Notes: generated from the sequence alone by a model not told the origin. A DNA stretch of 64,000 nt from Aeromonas lusitana (GCF_002812985.1 NZ_PGCP01000011.1:1-64000), one strand, 5' to 3'; counted from the stretch's first letter, positions 30,036-40,022 are shown. A program made the numbers and translations.

Positions 30036-31406
30036 TCAGGAAGAAAGGGTACGGATCAGGTTGGAATAGTCTTCCTTGATGTCGTGACTCTCTTCCTTCA
30101 GCTGCTCGATCTTGCGGCAAGCATGAAGAACGGTAGTGTGGTCACGGCCACCAAAGGCATCCCCGATTTCCGGCAAACTGTGGTTCGTCAGCTCCTTGGC
30201 CAGGGCCATCGCCAATTGGCGAGGTCGGGCAACTGAGCGTGAGCGGCGTTTGGACAGCAGATCCGCCAGCTTGATCTTGTAATACTCCGCCACCGTCTTC
30301 TGGATGTTGTCGATGGTGACCAGCTTCTCCTGCAACGCCAGCAAGTCGCGCAATGCCTCGCGCACGAAGTCGATGTTGATGGCACGGCCGGTGAAGTTGG
30401 CATTGGCGATCACCCGGTTGAGGGCCCCTTCCAGTTCACGGACGTTGGATCTCAGTCGCTTGGCGATGAAGAAGGCCACTTCATCCGGCAGGTGGATCTG
30501 GTTCTCGTCCGCCTTGCGCATCAGGATCGCGACCCGTGTCTCCAGCTCGGGCGGTTCGATCGCCACGGTCAGGCCCCAGCCGAAGCGGGACTTGAGGCGA
30601 TCCTCCACCCCGTTGATCTCCTTCGGATAGCGATCCGAGGTCAGGATGATCTGCTGGTTACCCTCAAGCAAGGCGTTGAAGGTATGGAAGAACTCCTCTT
30701 GGGAGCGCTCCTTGTTGGCGAAGAACTGGATGTCATCGATGAGCAGGGCATCGACGCTACGGTAATAACGCTTGAACTCTTCAATGGCATTATTCTGCAG
30801 CGCCTTCACCATGTCCTGAACGAAACGCTCGGAGTGCATGTAGATGACTTTGGCGTCTTTCTTGCGATCCTTGATGGCATTGCCGACGGCATGCAGCAGG
30901 TGGGTTTTACCCAGACCTGTGCCACCGTAGAGGAACAGCGGGTTGTAGGCGCCACCCGGATTGTCTGCCACCTGACGGGCCGCCGCACGAGCCAACTGGT
31001 TGGACTTACCTTCGACGAAATTCTCGAAGGTATAGTTCACGTTGGTGTTGCTCTTGTGGTTCGGCTCGGGCTTGGTTTCCGTCTTGCTTTCCCAGCTCTT
31101 GTGAGAGTTATTCACAGGCTCGGCACCGCGCGCCGGCGCTCTGGCGACCGCGACGGGATGGGGACGATTACCGATGTCAAAACGCAGGGTGGGAGCATCC
31201 GCTCCACACAGCTCGTTGATGATGCCATTGACCCGGAGCAGGTACTTGTCGCGTACCCAGTCCAGGACGAAGCGATTCGGTGCATACAGGGTCAGAGTAT
31301 TGTCACTCAACTCCGCTTGAAGCGGCCGGATCCACATGCTGAATTCTGCCGAGGGCAACTCATCTTGCAGCCGGTTAAGGCACTGCTGCCATAGCGAAGC
31401 AGTCAC
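30036..31406 (-). CDS. dnaA: Chromosomal replication initiator protein DnaA
   Basis: 456 residues. AAA+ ATPase that binds DnaA boxes at oriC and opens the 13-mers. Domain I is about 1-85 ([27 protein letters not shown]), a Pro/Lys-rich linker II runs about 85-120, and domain III has the Walker A GGTGLGKT at 161-168 and Walker B LLIDDIQF. Domain IV has [21 protein letters not shown] and the DNA-binding signature [15 protein letters not shown]. First gene of the dnaA-dnaN-recF-gyrB operon. Its promoter lies at 31444-31472. oriC itself is 15 kb away at 46.4-46.9 kb. Confidence 0.99.
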   Translation of the reverse strand: MTASLWQQCLNRLQDELPSAEFSMWIRPLQAELSDNTLTLYAPNRFVLDWVRDKYLLRVNGIINELCGADAPTLRFDIGNRPHPVAVARAPARGAEPVNNSHKSWESKTETKPEPNHKSNTNVNYTFENFVEGKSNQLARAAARQVADNPGGAYNPLFLYGGTGLGKTHLLHAVGNAIKDRKKDAKVIYMHSERFVQDMVKALQNNAIEEFKRYYRSVDALLIDDIQFFANKERSQEEFFHTFNALLEGNQQIILTSDRYPKEINGVEDRLKSRFGWGLTVAIEPPELETRVAILMRKADENQIHLPDEVAFFIAKRLRSNVRELEGALNRVIANANFTGRAINIDFVREALRDLLALQEKLVTIDNIQKTVAEYYKIKLADLLSKRRSRSVARPRQLAMALAKELTNHSLPEIGDAFGGRDHTTVLHACRKIEQLKEESHDIKEDYSNLIRTLSS

Positions 31407-31716
31407 TCTAGACTCCCGTCAATTGATTAAGTAAAGACCGGCTATTCTACGTTTTTAGCGGCTGGATCTCCAGTTGCCGCCACCCGGATCCAGCAAATAA
31501 GATCCTTGACTTTCAAGGATCCAGCGCCCCAGGATCTGATTTCATCCCCAAAGTTACCCACAGCCATCGGCGGGCAATGTGGACAGAATGATTCGGCATT
31601 GCCCTGGTTATTTTATATAACCAAATATCATTTATTCTTTATATTTTATTCCAATAACATCTGCGCCAACCCGTGATTACAACTAAAAATACAGAACTAC
31701 AGAGAGAGGAATCCCC
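31407..31716. promoter_or_regulatory. Divergent control region dnaA / amino acid ABC transporter
   Basis: No gene in 310 bp. It holds five GATC sites in about 70 bp (31465-31535), the inverted repeat GATCCTTGA-N3-TCAAGGATC (31501-31521), and a DnaA box with one mismatch, TTACCCACA (31554-31562). An AT-rich stretch (31610-31660) probably holds the transporter promoter. These fit DnaA autoregulation and SeqA/Dam control of dnaA as known in E. coli. Confidence 0.6.
31444..31472 (-). promoter_or_regulatory. dnaA: Probable dnaA promoter
   Basis: The minus strand has TGGAGA (31467-31472) and TAGAAT (31444-31449) at 17-bp spacing. The -35 overlaps a GATC site (31465-31468), so Dam methylation could affect its use. 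Confidence 0.6.
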
Positions 31717-32475
31717 ATGAAAACCACAATCAAGCTGATTTCCGGCGCCGCCATTCTGCTGGCCACCCTGTCCGGCCAGGCCATCGCCCAGGAAACCATC
31801 AAGGTCGGCATGTCCGGTAAATATTTCCCGTTCACCTTCGTCAAGCAGGACAAGCTGCAAGGCTTCGAGGTGGACATGTGGAACCAGATCGGTGAGCGCA
31901 CCGGTTACAAGGTAGAGTTCGTCACCGCCAGCTTCTCCGGCCTGTTCGGCATGCTGGAAACCGGCCGCGTCGATACCATCTCCAACCAGATCACCATCAC
32001 AGACGAGCGCAAGGCCAAGTACGCCTTCTCCCAGCCTTATGTCTATGACGGCGCCCAGATAGTAGTGCGCAAGGGCAACAGCACCATCCACGGTCTCAAG
32101 GATCTGGAAGGCAAGAAGGTTGCGGTGAACCTGGGCTCCAACTTCGAAGAGCTGCTGCGCAAGAACGACCCGAACAAGAAGATCGATATCCGTACCTATG
32201 ACTCCGCCTTTGAGCAGGATGTCGCCCTGGGTCGTATCGATGCCTTCGTGATGGACCGCGTCTCCACCGCCCAGCTGATCAAGGAATCCAAGCTGCCGCT
32301 GCAACAGGCTGGCGCACCGTTCGAGACCATCGAGAACGCCCTGCCCTTCCTGAAGACCCCGGAGAAGCAGGCGCTGCTGGCCAAGGTCGACGACGCCCTG
32401 ACCGCCATGCGCAAAGATGGCTCCCTGACCAAGATCTCCGAAAAATGGTTCGCAGCGGACATCACTAACAAATAA
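31717..32475 (+). CDS. Amino acid ABC transporter substrate-binding protein
   Basis: 252 residues. A signal peptide (MKTTIKLISGAAILLATLSG, cut after AIA) is followed by a family 3 solute-binding domain: YFPFTFVKQDKLQGFEVDMWNQIG, ETGRVDTISNQITITDERKAKYAFSQPYVYDG, GSNFEELLRK and KISEKWFAADIT. Resembles FliY/TcyJ, so cystine or a similar polar amino acid is a likely substrate, but this is inference. First gene of a three-gene operon with permease and ATPase. The same kind of operon lies beside dnaA in vibrios. Confidence 0.95.
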   Translation: MKTTIKLISGAAILLATLSGQAIAQETIKVGMSGKYFPFTFVKQDKLQGFEVDMWNQIGERTGYKVEFVTASFSGLFGMLETGRVDTISNQITITDERKAKYAFSQPYVYDGAQIVVRKGNSTIHGLKDLEGKKVAVNLGSNFEELLRKNDPNKKIDIRTYDSAFEQDVALGRIDAFVMDRVSTAQLIKESKLPLQQAGAPFETIENALPFLKTPEKQALLAKVDDALTAMRKDGSLTKISEKWFAADITNK

Positions 32476-33144
32476 ATGATGGAATTCGACCTCGAGTACA
32501 CGCTAGGGCTGTTTCCCATCCTGCTCAAATACCTGGGCACCACGATGGAAATGGCCCTGTGGGGATTCGTATTGGCACTCGTACTGTCGCTGGCTTTGGC
32601 GATAGTGCGGGTGTTTCGCGTTCCCGCACTTCACTGGCTGGCGATGCTGTATATCTCGTTCTTCCGAGGTACTCCCCTGCTCGTCCAGCTGTTCCTGCTC
32701 TATTACGGCCTGCCACAGCTGTTCCCCATCTTCGTGGGGATGGATGCCTTTACCGCCGCCATCATAGGCCTGACCCTGCACTTCGCCGCCTACATGGCGG
32801 AATCGATCCGTGCCGCCATCCTGGGTATCCACAAGAGCCAGATGGAGGCAGCCCTCAGTATCGGCATGAGCCGTTACCAGGCAATGCAGCGGATAATCCT
32901 GCCCCAGGCGGCCCGCATAGCGACTCCGTCTCTGATGAACTACTTCATCGACATGATCAAGAGCACCTCGCTGGCCTTCACCCTGGGGGTGGCGGAGATC
33001 ATGGGCAAGGCGCAGATGGAAGCGGCTTCCTCCTTCAAGTTCTTCGAGAGCTTCATGGCGGTGGCCCTGGTCTACTGGGTGGTGGTCATCTTCTTCACCC
33101 GCTTGCAGCACCTGCTGGAAGTACGCCTCAACCGAGCCTATTAA
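32476..33144 (+). CDS. Amino acid ABC transporter permease
   Basis: 222 residues with five or so membrane helices, starting MMEFDLEYTLGLFPILLKYLGTTMEMALWG. The HisM/YecS-type inner-membrane motif is EAALSIGMSRYQAMQRIILPQAAR, the cytoplasmic loop that contacts the ATPase. ATG follows the stop of the binding-protein gene directly. It forms the channel as a homodimer. Confidence 0.95.
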   Translation: MMEFDLEYTLGLFPILLKYLGTTMEMALWGFVLALVLSLALAIVRVFRVPALHWLAMLYISFFRGTPLLVQLFLLYYGLPQLFPIFVGMDAFTAAIIGLTLHFAAYMAESIRAAILGIHKSQMEAALSIGMSRYQAMQRIILPQAARIATPSLMNYFIDMIKSTSLAFTLGVAEIMGKAQMEAASSFKFFESFMAVALVYWVVVIFFTRLQHLLEVRLNRAY

Positions 33145-33153
33145 GGAGGGTCC

Positions 33154-33888
33154 TTGATCAAATTAAACGGCCTATCCAAGGCCTTTCACGGCAATCAGGT
33201 GCTCAACGGCATCGATCTGGAGGTCAAGCAGGGGGAGATAGTGGTCATCATCGGCCCCTCCGGGACCGGTAAATCGACCCTGCTACGCTGCCTCAACCTG
33301 CTGGAAACCCCGGATGCGGGTCAGCTTGCCATCGACGATTTGCAGCTCGATCTGGCCCGCGCTAGTGAGCAGCAGGCCATCGAGCTGCGCAAGCGCGCCT
33401 CCTTCGTGTTCCAGAACTACGCCCTGTTTGCCAACAAGACGGCGCTGGACAACATAGCAGAGGGGCTGGTGACCGTCTGGAAACAGCCCAAGGCGGAGGC
33501 CCGCGCCACCGCCCTCGGCATCCTCAAAGACATAGGCCTCGCCGACAAGCAGGATGCCTACCCGGCCTCCCTGTCCGGCGGCCAGCAGCAACGGGTCGGC
33601 ATCGGCCGTGCCATGGCGGCCCATTCCAAGGTCATCCTGTTCGATGAGCCCACCTCGGCGCTCGATCCCGAATGGGTCGATGAGGTGTTGGGTCTGATGA
33701 AACAACTCGCGCGCCAGCACCAGACCATGGTGGTGGTGACCCACGAGATCGAGTTTGCCCGTGATGTGGCCGATCGGGTGATCTTCATGGAGGGGGGCCG
33801 GATCGTGGAACAGGGCCCGCCGAGTCAGATATTGGTCGATCCGCAGGATCCCCGCACCCGGGAGTTCCTGCGGAAAGTGCTTAACTAG
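33154..33888 (+). CDS. Amino acid ABC transporter ATP-binding protein
   Basis: 244 residues, starting from TTG with a strong SD (TAAGGAGGG at 33142-33150). Walker A is [11 protein letters not shown], the signature is [16 protein letters not shown], Walker B is [16 protein letters not shown] and the H-loop is [15 protein letters not shown]. GlnQ/YecC type. The TTG is the only start with a fitting SD before the first beta strand [11 protein letters not shown] terminator follows 10 nt after the stop. Confidence 0.96.
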   Translation: MIKLNGLSKAFHGNQVLNGIDLEVKQGEIVVIIGPSGTGKSTLLRCLNLLETPDAGQLAIDDLQLDLARASEQQAIELRKRASFVFQNYALFANKTALDNIAEGLVTVWKQPKAEARATALGILKDIGLADKQDAYPASLSGGQQQRVGIGRAMAAHSKVILFDEPTSALDPEWVDEVLGLMKQLARQHQTMVVVTHEIEFARDVADRVIFMEGGRIVEQGPPSQILVDPQDPRTREFLRKVLN

Positions 33889-33898
33889 CTCTCTCTTT

Positions 33899-33919
33899 GG
33901 CGGCTTTGCCGCCTTTTTT
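33899..33919 (+). terminator. Terminator of the amino acid ABC transporter operon
   Basis: GGCGGC - TTT - GCCGCC followed by TTTTTT. Confidence 0.88.
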
Positions 33920-33931
33920 ATTGGAGGATCC

Positions 33932-33959
33932 TTGTTTAACACCGGGTTGCCAGTATAAT
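33932..33959 (+). promoter_or_regulatory. Promoter 1 upstream of rpmH
   Basis: TTGTTT (33932-33937), 16 bp, TATAAT (33954-33959), about 200 bp before rpmH. A perfect -10, followed by a GC-rich CGGGGCCC stretch as in growth-rate-regulated promoters. Confidence 0.65.
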
Positions 33960-34040
33960 TCGGGGCCCTTGATCCTTCGGATCCTGTCAGCTTTCACTGC
34001 CTCTTTGCCGAGTCAGGGCGAGATGAGGGGATACGGCGGA

Positions 34041-34069
34041 TTGACGAGAAGCTGAACTCTGTTTAGAAT
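34041..34069 (+). promoter_or_regulatory. Promoter 2 upstream of rpmH
   Basis: TTGACG (34041-34046), 17 bp, TAGAAT (34064-34069). The transcript would start near 34076 and include the hairpin at 34089-34125. Confidence 0.65.
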
Positions 34070-34088
34070 TCGGCCTCTTTTGCTAGTC

Positions 34089-34125
34089 GTCACACGCTAT
34101 AGCTGGCGCGTCGGCTAAGTGTGAC
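34089..34125 (+). other. Stem-loop in the rpmH leader
   Basis: GTCACAC (34089-34095) pairs with GTGTGAC (34119-34125), and inside the loop TAGC can pair with GCTA. It is the main structure of the leader before rpmH. A role in stability or ribosomal-protein feedback is possible but not shown. Confidence 0.45.
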
Positions 34126-34158
34126 AATCAAAACTGTACAGAAATACGGAATCGAATC

Positions 34159-34293
34159 ATGAAACGTACTTTTCAACCGTCCAACCTGAAGCGCAAGCGC
34201 TCTCACGGTTTCCGCGCTCGCATGGCTACTGCCAACGGTCGCAAAGTTCTGGCCGCTCGTCGTGCCAAGGGTCGTGCCCGCCTGGTAGTCTAA
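34159..34293 (+). CDS. rpmH: 50S ribosomal protein L34
   Basis: 44 residues starting [20 protein letters not shown], and very basic. A small protein of the large ribosomal subunit near the exit tunnel. Near-identical in length and sequence to E. coli L34 (46). Followed by rnpA with the overlapping TAATG at 34291-34295. Confidence 0.98.
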   Translation: MKRTFQPSNLKRKRSHGFRARMATANGRKVLAARRAKGRARLVV

Positions 34294-34652
34294 TGCCTAC
34301 CCAGCACACCTTCTCTCGGGAGTTACGTCTGTTAACTCCCGAACACTTCAAACGCGTTTTCGCCGAGCCTGTCCGGGCCGCTTCTCCGCAAATTACGCTT
34401 CTTGCTTGCCCCAATACCCTCGAACACCCCCGTCTTGGCCTCGCCGTGCCCAAAAAAGCACTCAAGCGTGCCGTCTGGCGTAACCGTGTCAAACGAGTGG
34501 TGCGGGAGAGCTTCCGCCTCAATCAAGCCAATCTGCCCGCTATCGACATCGTCGTTATCGCCAAGGGTGGCGTCAAAGAGATGGATAACGAGGAGTTGTT
34601 CAAGTTACTGGAAAAGCTATGGCGCACTCTGTCACGCCGTTGCAATGGGTAG
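34293..34652 (+). CDS. rnpA: Ribonuclease P protein component
   Basis: 119 residues, same as E. coli. It binds the RNase P RNA and helps remove 5' leaders from precursor tRNAs. The RNP signature is [13 protein letters not shown], preceded by [16 protein letters not shown]. The ATG overlaps the rpmH stop by 1 nt, so translation is coupled. Its 3' end overlaps yidD by 34 nt. Confidence 0.98.
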   Translation: MPTQHTFSRELRLLTPEHFKRVFAEPVRAASPQITLLACPNTLEHPRLGLAVPKKALKRAVWRNRVKRVVRESFRLNQANLPAIDIVVIAKGGVKEMDNEELFKLLEKLWRTLSRRCNG

Positions 34653-34867
34653 CTATCAAACTGATACGCCTGTATCAGCTAATCATTAGTCCCCTGCTCG
34701 GGCCGCGCTGCCGTTTCACTCCGACTTGTTCCCAATTTGCGATAGAAGCAATCCGACTTCACGGTTTCATAAAAGGCGTTTGGTTAGCTAGCAAACGTCT
34801 ATTAAAATGCCATCCCTTATCCGAGGGTGGTTATGACCCGGTTCCGCAACCAAAGCGAAGAAACTGA
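34619..34867 (+). CDS. yidD: Membrane protein insertion efficiency factor YidD
   Basis: 82 residues: [20 protein letters not shown]. An amphipathic helix precedes the conserved [24 protein letters not shown] and [16 protein letters not shown]. It assists the YidC insertase at the inner membrane. It starts inside the rnpA 3' end and ends 5 nt before yidC. Confidence 0.97.
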   Translation: MAHSVTPLQWVAIKLIRLYQLIISPLLGPRCRFTPTCSQFAIEAIRLHGFIKGVWLASKRLLKCHPLSEGGYDPVPQPKRRN

Positions 34868-34872
34868 AGACT

Positions 34873-36519
34873 ATGGAATCACAACGCAATTTACTCCTGA
34901 TCGGTTTGCTGTTCGTGAGCTTCTTGCTCTGGCAACAGTGGGAGTCCGACAAGGCTCCGAAGCCGGCCCCGACTACCGTGGCCCAAACCGAACATTTCGT
35001 ACCTGAAGCCGGTCAGACCGGTGATATTCCTCAGGTTTCCGAGCAAGCCAACGCCACCGCCGCACGCAAGCTGATCACCGTCTCCTCCGACGTGCTCAAG
35101 CTGACCCTGGACACCCAGGGCGGTGATATCGTTTCTGCCCAACTGCTGGCCCATAAGCTGGAAGAAGGCAAGGATCAGCCGTTCACCCTGCTGACCAGCC
35201 AGCCTGCACACCTCTATGTTGCCCAGAGCGGCCTGGTGGGTCGTGATGGCCCGGACAGTCAGGCTCAGGGTCGTCCTACCTATGATGCCGCCCAGACCAG
35301 CTACCAACTGGCCGAGGGTCAGGATCAGGTCGTGGTTCCCATGACCTGGACCGACAGCAAGGGCGTGGTCTTCACCAAGGAGTTCGTGCTCAAGCGTGGT
35401 GACTATGCCGTTGGCGTCGACTACAAGATCGACAACAAGTCTGCCGAACCGGTTCAGGTGCAGTTCTATGGTCAGCTGAAGCAGACCATGACCACGCCGA
35501 AGGATCAGGAAGGTCATGCCATGGTGGCCAGCGCCTACCGTGGTGGTGCCTTCTCCAGCGAAGATACCCGCTACAAGAAGTACACCTTCAGCGAGATGCA
35601 GGACGCCGACCTGAACAAAACCACCAAGGGTGGTTGGGTCGCCATGCTGCAGCACTACTTCGTCTCCGCCTGGGCACCGAATGCCAACGATACCAACAGC
35701 TTCTACAGCCGTGTGATCCCGGGTAAAGACCAGGCCATCATCGGCTACAAGGCGCCGCTGGTAGACATCGCTGCCGGCCAACAAGCCGAAGTGACCAGCC
35801 AGCTGTGGATCGGTCCCAAGCTGCAAGACCAGATGGCCAAGGTGGCAAACCACCTGGACCTGACCGTCGATTACGGCTGGCTCTGGTTCATCGCCCAACC
35901 GCTGCACTGGCTGCTGACCGTGTTCCACGGCTTCGTCCAGAACTGGGGTGTGGCCATCATCATGCTGACCCTGTTGGTGCGCGGTATCATGTTCCCGCTG
36001 ACCAAGGCCCAGTACACCTCCATGGCCAAGATGCGCATGCTGCAACCCAAGCTGGCTGCGCTCAAGGAACGCTTCGGTGACGATCGTCAGAAGATGTCCC
36101 AGGGCATGATGGAGCTGTACAAGAAGGAGAAGGTCAACCCGCTCGGTGGCTGTCTGCCGATCCTGGTGCAGATGCCTATCTTCATTGCCCTGTACTGGGC
36201 ACTGATGGAGTCGGTTGAACTGCGCCATGCGCCGTTCACCCTGTGGATCACCGACCTGTCGGTGAAGGACCCCTTCTTCGTGCTGCCAATCCTCATGGGT
36301 GCTTCCATGTGGTATCTGCAGAAGATGAGCCCGACCACCATCACCGACCCGATGCAACAGAAAGTGATGCAGTTCATGCCGATCATCTTCACCTTCATGT
36401 TCCTCTGGTTCCCGGCAGGTCTGACCCTGTACTGGCTGGTGAGCAACGTCATCTCCATCACCCAGCAGACCATCATCTATCGTCAGCTGGAGAAGAAAGG
36501 CCTGCACACCCGCAGCTAA
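34873..36519 (+). CDS. yidC: Membrane protein insertase YidC
   Basis: 548 residues, as in E. coli. Starts [23 protein letters not shown], the first membrane helix. A large periplasmic beta domain (about 60-330) is followed by five C-terminal helices with [11 protein letters not shown]-like and [22 protein letters not shown] segments. Inserts and folds inner-membrane proteins alone or with SecYEG. Part of rpmH-rnpA-yidD-yidC; a terminator separates it from mnmE. Confidence 0.98.
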   Translation: MESQRNLLLIGLLFVSFLLWQQWESDKAPKPAPTTVAQTEHFVPEAGQTGDIPQVSEQANATAARKLITVSSDVLKLTLDTQGGDIVSAQLLAHKLEEGKDQPFTLLTSQPAHLYVAQSGLVGRDGPDSQAQGRPTYDAAQTSYQLAEGQDQVVVPMTWTDSKGVVFTKEFVLKRGDYAVGVDYKIDNKSAEPVQVQFYGQLKQTMTTPKDQEGHAMVASAYRGGAFSSEDTRYKKYTFSEMQDADLNKTTKGGWVAMLQHYFVSAWAPNANDTNSFYSRVIPGKDQAIIGYKAPLVDIAAGQQAEVTSQLWIGPKLQDQMAKVANHLDLTVDYGWLWFIAQPLHWLLTVFHGFVQNWGVAIIMLTLLVRGIMFPLTKAQYTSMAKMRMLQPKLAALKERFGDDRQKMSQGMMELYKKEKVNPLGGCLPILVQMPIFIALYWALMESVELRHAPFTLWITDLSVKDPFFVLPILMGASMWYLQKMSPTTITDPMQQKVMQFMPIIFTFMFLWFPAGLTLYWLVSNVISITQQTIIYRQLEKKGLHTRS

Positions 36520-36538
36520 TCTTCCTCGATGACAAAAG

Positions 36539-36563
36539 AGGCGGCCTTAGGGCCGCCTTTTTT
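36539..36563 (+). terminator. Terminator between yidC and mnmE
   Basis: AGGCGGCC - TTAG - GGCCGCCT followed by TTTTT, 20 nt after the yidC stop. Confidence 0.88.
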
Positions 36564-36608
36564 ATTACAATGTCCCCATTCGCTTTTCGAACACATGAGC
36601 CAAGCAAG

Positions 36609-37970
36609 ATGACAACAGATACGATCGTGGCCCAGGCCACCGCCCCCGGCCGGGGTGGCGTCGGCATAGTCCGGGTCTCCGGCCCCGCCGCCCAGCGGGT
36701 CGCCGAGGTGGTACTCGGCAAGTTGCCTCGAGTGCGTTACGCCGAATATCTGCCGTTCAATGACGAGCAGGGTCAGCCGCTGGATCAGGGCATAGCCCTG
36801 CTGTTCAAGGCTCCCAACAGCTTCACCGGCGAAGACGTGCTGGAGCTGCAGGGTCACGGTGGCCCCGTCATCCTGGACATGCTGATCCGCCGCATCCTGC
36901 AGATTGACGGCATCCGCCCCGCCCGCCCCGGCGAGTTCAGCGAGCGCGCCTTCCTCAACGACAAGCTGGATCTGGCTCAGGCCGAAGCCATCGCCGATCT
37001 CATCGAGGCCTCCAGCGAGCAGGCCGCCCGCAGCGCCATGCACTCCCTGCAGGGCCAGTTCTCCGGCAAGATCCAGCAGCTGGTAGAGAGTCTCACCCGG
37101 TTGCGGATCTATGTGGAGGCCGCCATCGACTTCCCGGACGAGGAGATCGATTTTCTCTCCGACGGCAAGGTAGCGGGCGATCTGTACGCCATCATGGCAG
37201 AACTGGACGACGTGCGCGGTGAAGCCAAGCAAGGCGCCCTGCTGCGGGAAGGGATGAAGGTGGTGATCGCCGGTCGTCCCAACGCCGGCAAGTCGAGCCT
37301 GCTCAACGCCCTGGCCGGGCGCGAGTCCGCCATCGTCACCGAAATCGCCGGCACCACCCGCGACGTGCTGCGCGAGCACATCCACCTGGATGGCATGCCG
37401 CTGCACATCATAGATACCGCCGGCCTGCGCGACACCCAGGACAAGGTGGAGCAGATCGGCATAGAGCGCGCCTGGGCCGAGATAGAGCAGGCCGACCGGG
37501 TGCTGTTTATGGTGGATGGTACCACCACAGATGCCATAGACCCCCACGAGATCTGGCCGGAATTTGTTGATCGGTTGCCAAAAAACATCGGCCTCACCGT
37601 CGTACGCAACAAGGCCGATCTGACCGGAGAAGATCTCTCCCCAAGCCAGGAGCAAGGCCACGCCGTCTACCGCATCTCAGCCAAGACAGAGCTGGGGCTG
37701 CCCGCCCTGCGTGAGCACCTCAAGGCCTGCATGGGCTTCCAGGGCAATACCGAAGGGGGCTTTATGGCCCGTCGCCGCCACCTGGATGCACTGGAGCGCG
37801 CCGCCGAGCGGCTGCTGGTGGCGAAAGAGCAGCTGGAGGTGTTCGTGGCGGGTGAGCTGGTGGCCGAGGAGCTGCGCCTGGCGCAGGAGTCTCTGAGTGA
37901 AATCACCGGTGAGTTCAGCTCGGACGATCTGCTGGGCCGCATCTTCTCCAGTTTCTGCATCGGCAAATAA
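36609..37970 (+). CDS. mnmE: tRNA modification GTPase MnmE
   Basis: 453 residues (454 in E. coli). With MnmG it adds the carboxymethylaminomethyl group to wobble uridine 34 of several tRNAs. The N-terminal formyl-THF-binding domain starts [25 protein letters not shown]. The G domain has [28 protein letters not shown] and NKAD. The helical domain ends in the catalytic motif CIGK. The ATG at 36609 is chosen by homology; the open frame continues upstream into yidC on another frame. Its partner mnmG is 9 kb downstream at oriC. Confidence 0.98.
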   Translation: MTTDTIVAQATAPGRGGVGIVRVSGPAAQRVAEVVLGKLPRVRYAEYLPFNDEQGQPLDQGIALLFKAPNSFTGEDVLELQGHGGPVILDMLIRRILQIDGIRPARPGEFSERAFLNDKLDLAQAEAIADLIEASSEQAARSAMHSLQGQFSGKIQQLVESLTRLRIYVEAAIDFPDEEIDFLSDGKVAGDLYAIMAELDDVRGEAKQGALLREGMKVVIAGRPNAGKSSLLNALAGRESAIVTEIAGTTRDVLREHIHLDGMPLHIIDTAGLRDTQDKVEQIGIERAWAEIEQADRVLFMVDGTTTDAIDPHEIWPEFVDRLPKNIGLTVVRNKADLTGEDLSPSQEQGHAVYRISAKTELGLPALREHLKACMGFQGNTEGGFMARRRHLDALERAAERLLVAKEQLEVFVAGELVAEELRLAQESLSEITGEFSSDDLLGRIFSSFCIGK

Positions 37971-37988
37971 CGCCACACGGCAGACAAT

Positions 37989-38018
37989 AAAAAGCCCGGG
38001 TTCATCCCGGGCTTTTTT
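37989..38018. terminator. Bidirectional terminator mnmE / fhuB
   Basis: AAAAAGCCCGGG - TTCAT - CCCGGGCTTTTTT between convergent genes. Confidence 0.9.
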
Positions 38019-38039
38019 GTGCATTTTTTATTCTAAAAC

Positions 38040-40022
38040 CTATAGCCGGCGCAGGCACCACATGAAGTAAGCGCCCCCTAACAGGGTGGATACCAGTCCG
38101 ACCGGCACTTCCTGCGGGAACAGGACTTGTTGACCTATCCAGTCCGCCGACACCATCAGCAAGGCGCCGCAACCCGCCGCCCCGAGCAGGTGCCAGCGCG
38201 CCCGCACCAGCCCCATCAGCTTGGCCATGTGTGGCGCCAGCAGACCGGCGAAGGAGAGCGGCCCTATCACCATGGTGGCACTGGCGGTGAGCACGGCCAC
38301 CAGCAGCAGGATGACGAGCTGGGCCCGGTTAAGGCGAATGCCGAGCGCCGTCGCCACCGCCGGTCCCATGGGCATCAGATCCAGCCAGCGGCTCACCAGC
38401 AAGCAGACCCCCAGCATCAGCAGCGCCAGCACCGCCAGCGCCACGGCCACCGGCTGGGTGACGTAATAGGTGGAGCCGGACATCCAGGAGAGCAGTTGCT
38501 GCACCCGCAGATCGCCGTTGGCCAGCGCTATGGCCTGCAGCGGCTCGAACAACGCCGTGATGGCGATGCCGGACAGCAGGATACGCTCCGGCTGGAAGCC
38601 ATGCTTGCGGTTAATGAGCACCAACAGCAGCAGGCAGCCAAAGGCCCCTACTAGCCCTCCCACCAGCATCATGGACAGCGGCAAAGCTGGCAACAGCAAG
38701 GCCGTCGCGATCACCCCCATAAAGGTGCCACCACTCACCCCCAGCAGCTCTGGGCTCGCCATGGGGTTGTTGCTGACCCGCTGCAGCAGGGTTCCCGCCA
38801 GGGCCAGCAGCACGCCGGCCGCAGCGGCCGCCAGGGTACGTGGCAAACGCCACTCCAGCTGAGCCTCCCATCTGAGCCAGCTCGGCCAGCCCCAGCCATG
38901 CATCCCCTGCCCGAACAGCAGGGAAGCCAGCATGGCCACCAGCAGAGCGGCCACCAGCCAGCCGATGAAGCGGGCCGGCGCCGGATGCCGCTCCACCACC
39001 AGTCCGCTGGCCGACTTGGGCGTCGATGACTTGAAGGTGAGGCGCGGGATCAGCCAGAGCAGCAGCGGCGCCCCCAACAGGGCCGTCATGGCACCGGTCG
39101 GGATCAGCACGGGCCAGAAGCGGGTCAGGGATTGCAGCAGCAGATCGGTGGCCGCCAGCAACAGGGCACCCAGCACCGGTGCCCACAGCAGGCGCAGGCC
39201 GAGCCGCCTCACTCCCAGCATGCGCACCATGACGGGGGCCGCCAGGCCGATGAAGCCGATGAGCCCCACCACGCTCACCACGCAAGCCGTAATGAAGACA
39301 GCGAGGCCGAGGCCGGCGAATCTCAGGTGCTTGAGGGAGACCCCCAGGCTGCGAGCGCTGGCATCGTCCAGCTCCAGCACCGCCAAGGGGCGGGTCAGCA
39401 GCGCCGCCAGCACGCCAGCCACCAGCAGCCGTGGCAACAGGTAGCCGACCCCGCTCCAGCTGGTCTGGGCCAGTGAGCCGCTGCCCCACACCAGCAGGCC
39501 TTTGAGCTCTTCTTGGAAGAACAGCAGGAGTCCCAGGCTGATGGCCGCCAGATAGAGGTTGATCACCAGGCCCGCGAACACTATGACGACCGGGTTGAGC
39601 TGACGACGCCAGGCCAGGGCAAACACCAGCCCCATGGCGAGGCTCCCCCCCAGCATGGCGATCCACTCGCGCCCGATCAGCAGCCAGCTCGGGGCAAACA
39701 GGGTCACCACCATCAGCGCCAGCTGGGCACCGGAGGCAACCCCGAGCGTGGTCGGCGAGGCGAGCGGATTGCGCAGCACCTGCTGCATCAGGGTGCCTGC
39801 CAGCCCGAGGGCGGCGCCGGCCAGCAGGCAAATAGCCAGCCTCGGCAGCCAGCTGAAGTGGATCACCGCCTGGCGAGCATCATCCAGCTGGGGCGAGAAC
39901 AGGGCCTGCCACCAGAATGCCTGCGGCAGCTGGTGAGCCAGATCCCAACCAGCCAGTGCGATGATGAGCAACAGCAGGAACAGACCGGGCCTGAGCAGGG
40001 AGGCGGGAAGAATAGCGTTCAT
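38040..40022 (-). CDS. fhuB: Fe3+-hydroxamate siderophore permease, double-length (FhuB)
   Basis: 660 residues, exactly the length of E. coli FhuB. Two FecCD/BtuC-type permease halves are fused: the first about 1-330 (GTLMQQVLRNPLASPTTLGVASG), the second about 345-660 (GTLLQRVSNNPMASPELLGVSGG). Each half has some ten helices and a coupling motif (GLIGFIGLAAP and GPLSFAGLLAPH). Moves ferric hydroxamates across the inner membrane with FhuC. ATG overlaps the fhuD stop by 4 nt. Last gene of the siderophore operon. Confidence 0.96.
   Translation of the reverse strand: MNAILPASLLRPGLFLLLLIIALAGWDLAHQLPQAFWWQALFSPQLDDARQAVIHFSWLPRLAICLLAGAALGLAGTLMQQVLRNPLASPTTLGVASGAQLALMVVTLFAPSWLLIGREWIAMLGGSLAMGLVFALAWRRQLNPVVIVFAGLVINLYLAAISLGLLLFFQEELKGLLVWGSGSLAQTSWSGVGYLLPRLLVAGVLAALLTRPLAVLELDDASARSLGVSLKHLRFAGLGLAVFITACVVSVVGLIGFIGLAAPVMVRMLGVRRLGLRLLWAPVLGALLLAATDLLLQSLTRFWPVLIPTGAMTALLGAPLLLWLIPRLTFKSSTPKSASGLVVERHPAPARFIGWLVAALLVAMLASLLFGQGMHGWGWPSWLRWEAQLEWRLPRTLAAAAAGVLLALAGTLLQRVSNNPMASPELLGVSGGTFMGVIATALLLPALPLSMMLVGGLVGAFGCLLLLVLINRKHGFQPERILLSGIAITALFEPLQAIALANGDLRVQQLLSWMSGSTYYVTQPVAVALAVLALLMLGVCLLVSRWLDLMPMGPAVATALGIRLNRAQLVILLLVAVLTASATMVIGPLSFAGLLAPHMAKLMGLVRARWHLLGAAGCGALLMVSADWIGQQVLFPQEVPVGLVSTLLGGAYFMWCLRRL

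Noticed and set aside
36243-36608. Upstream extension of mnmE
   Set aside because: It would overlap yidC out of frame and cross a terminator. MnmE homologues start at [13 protein letters not shown].
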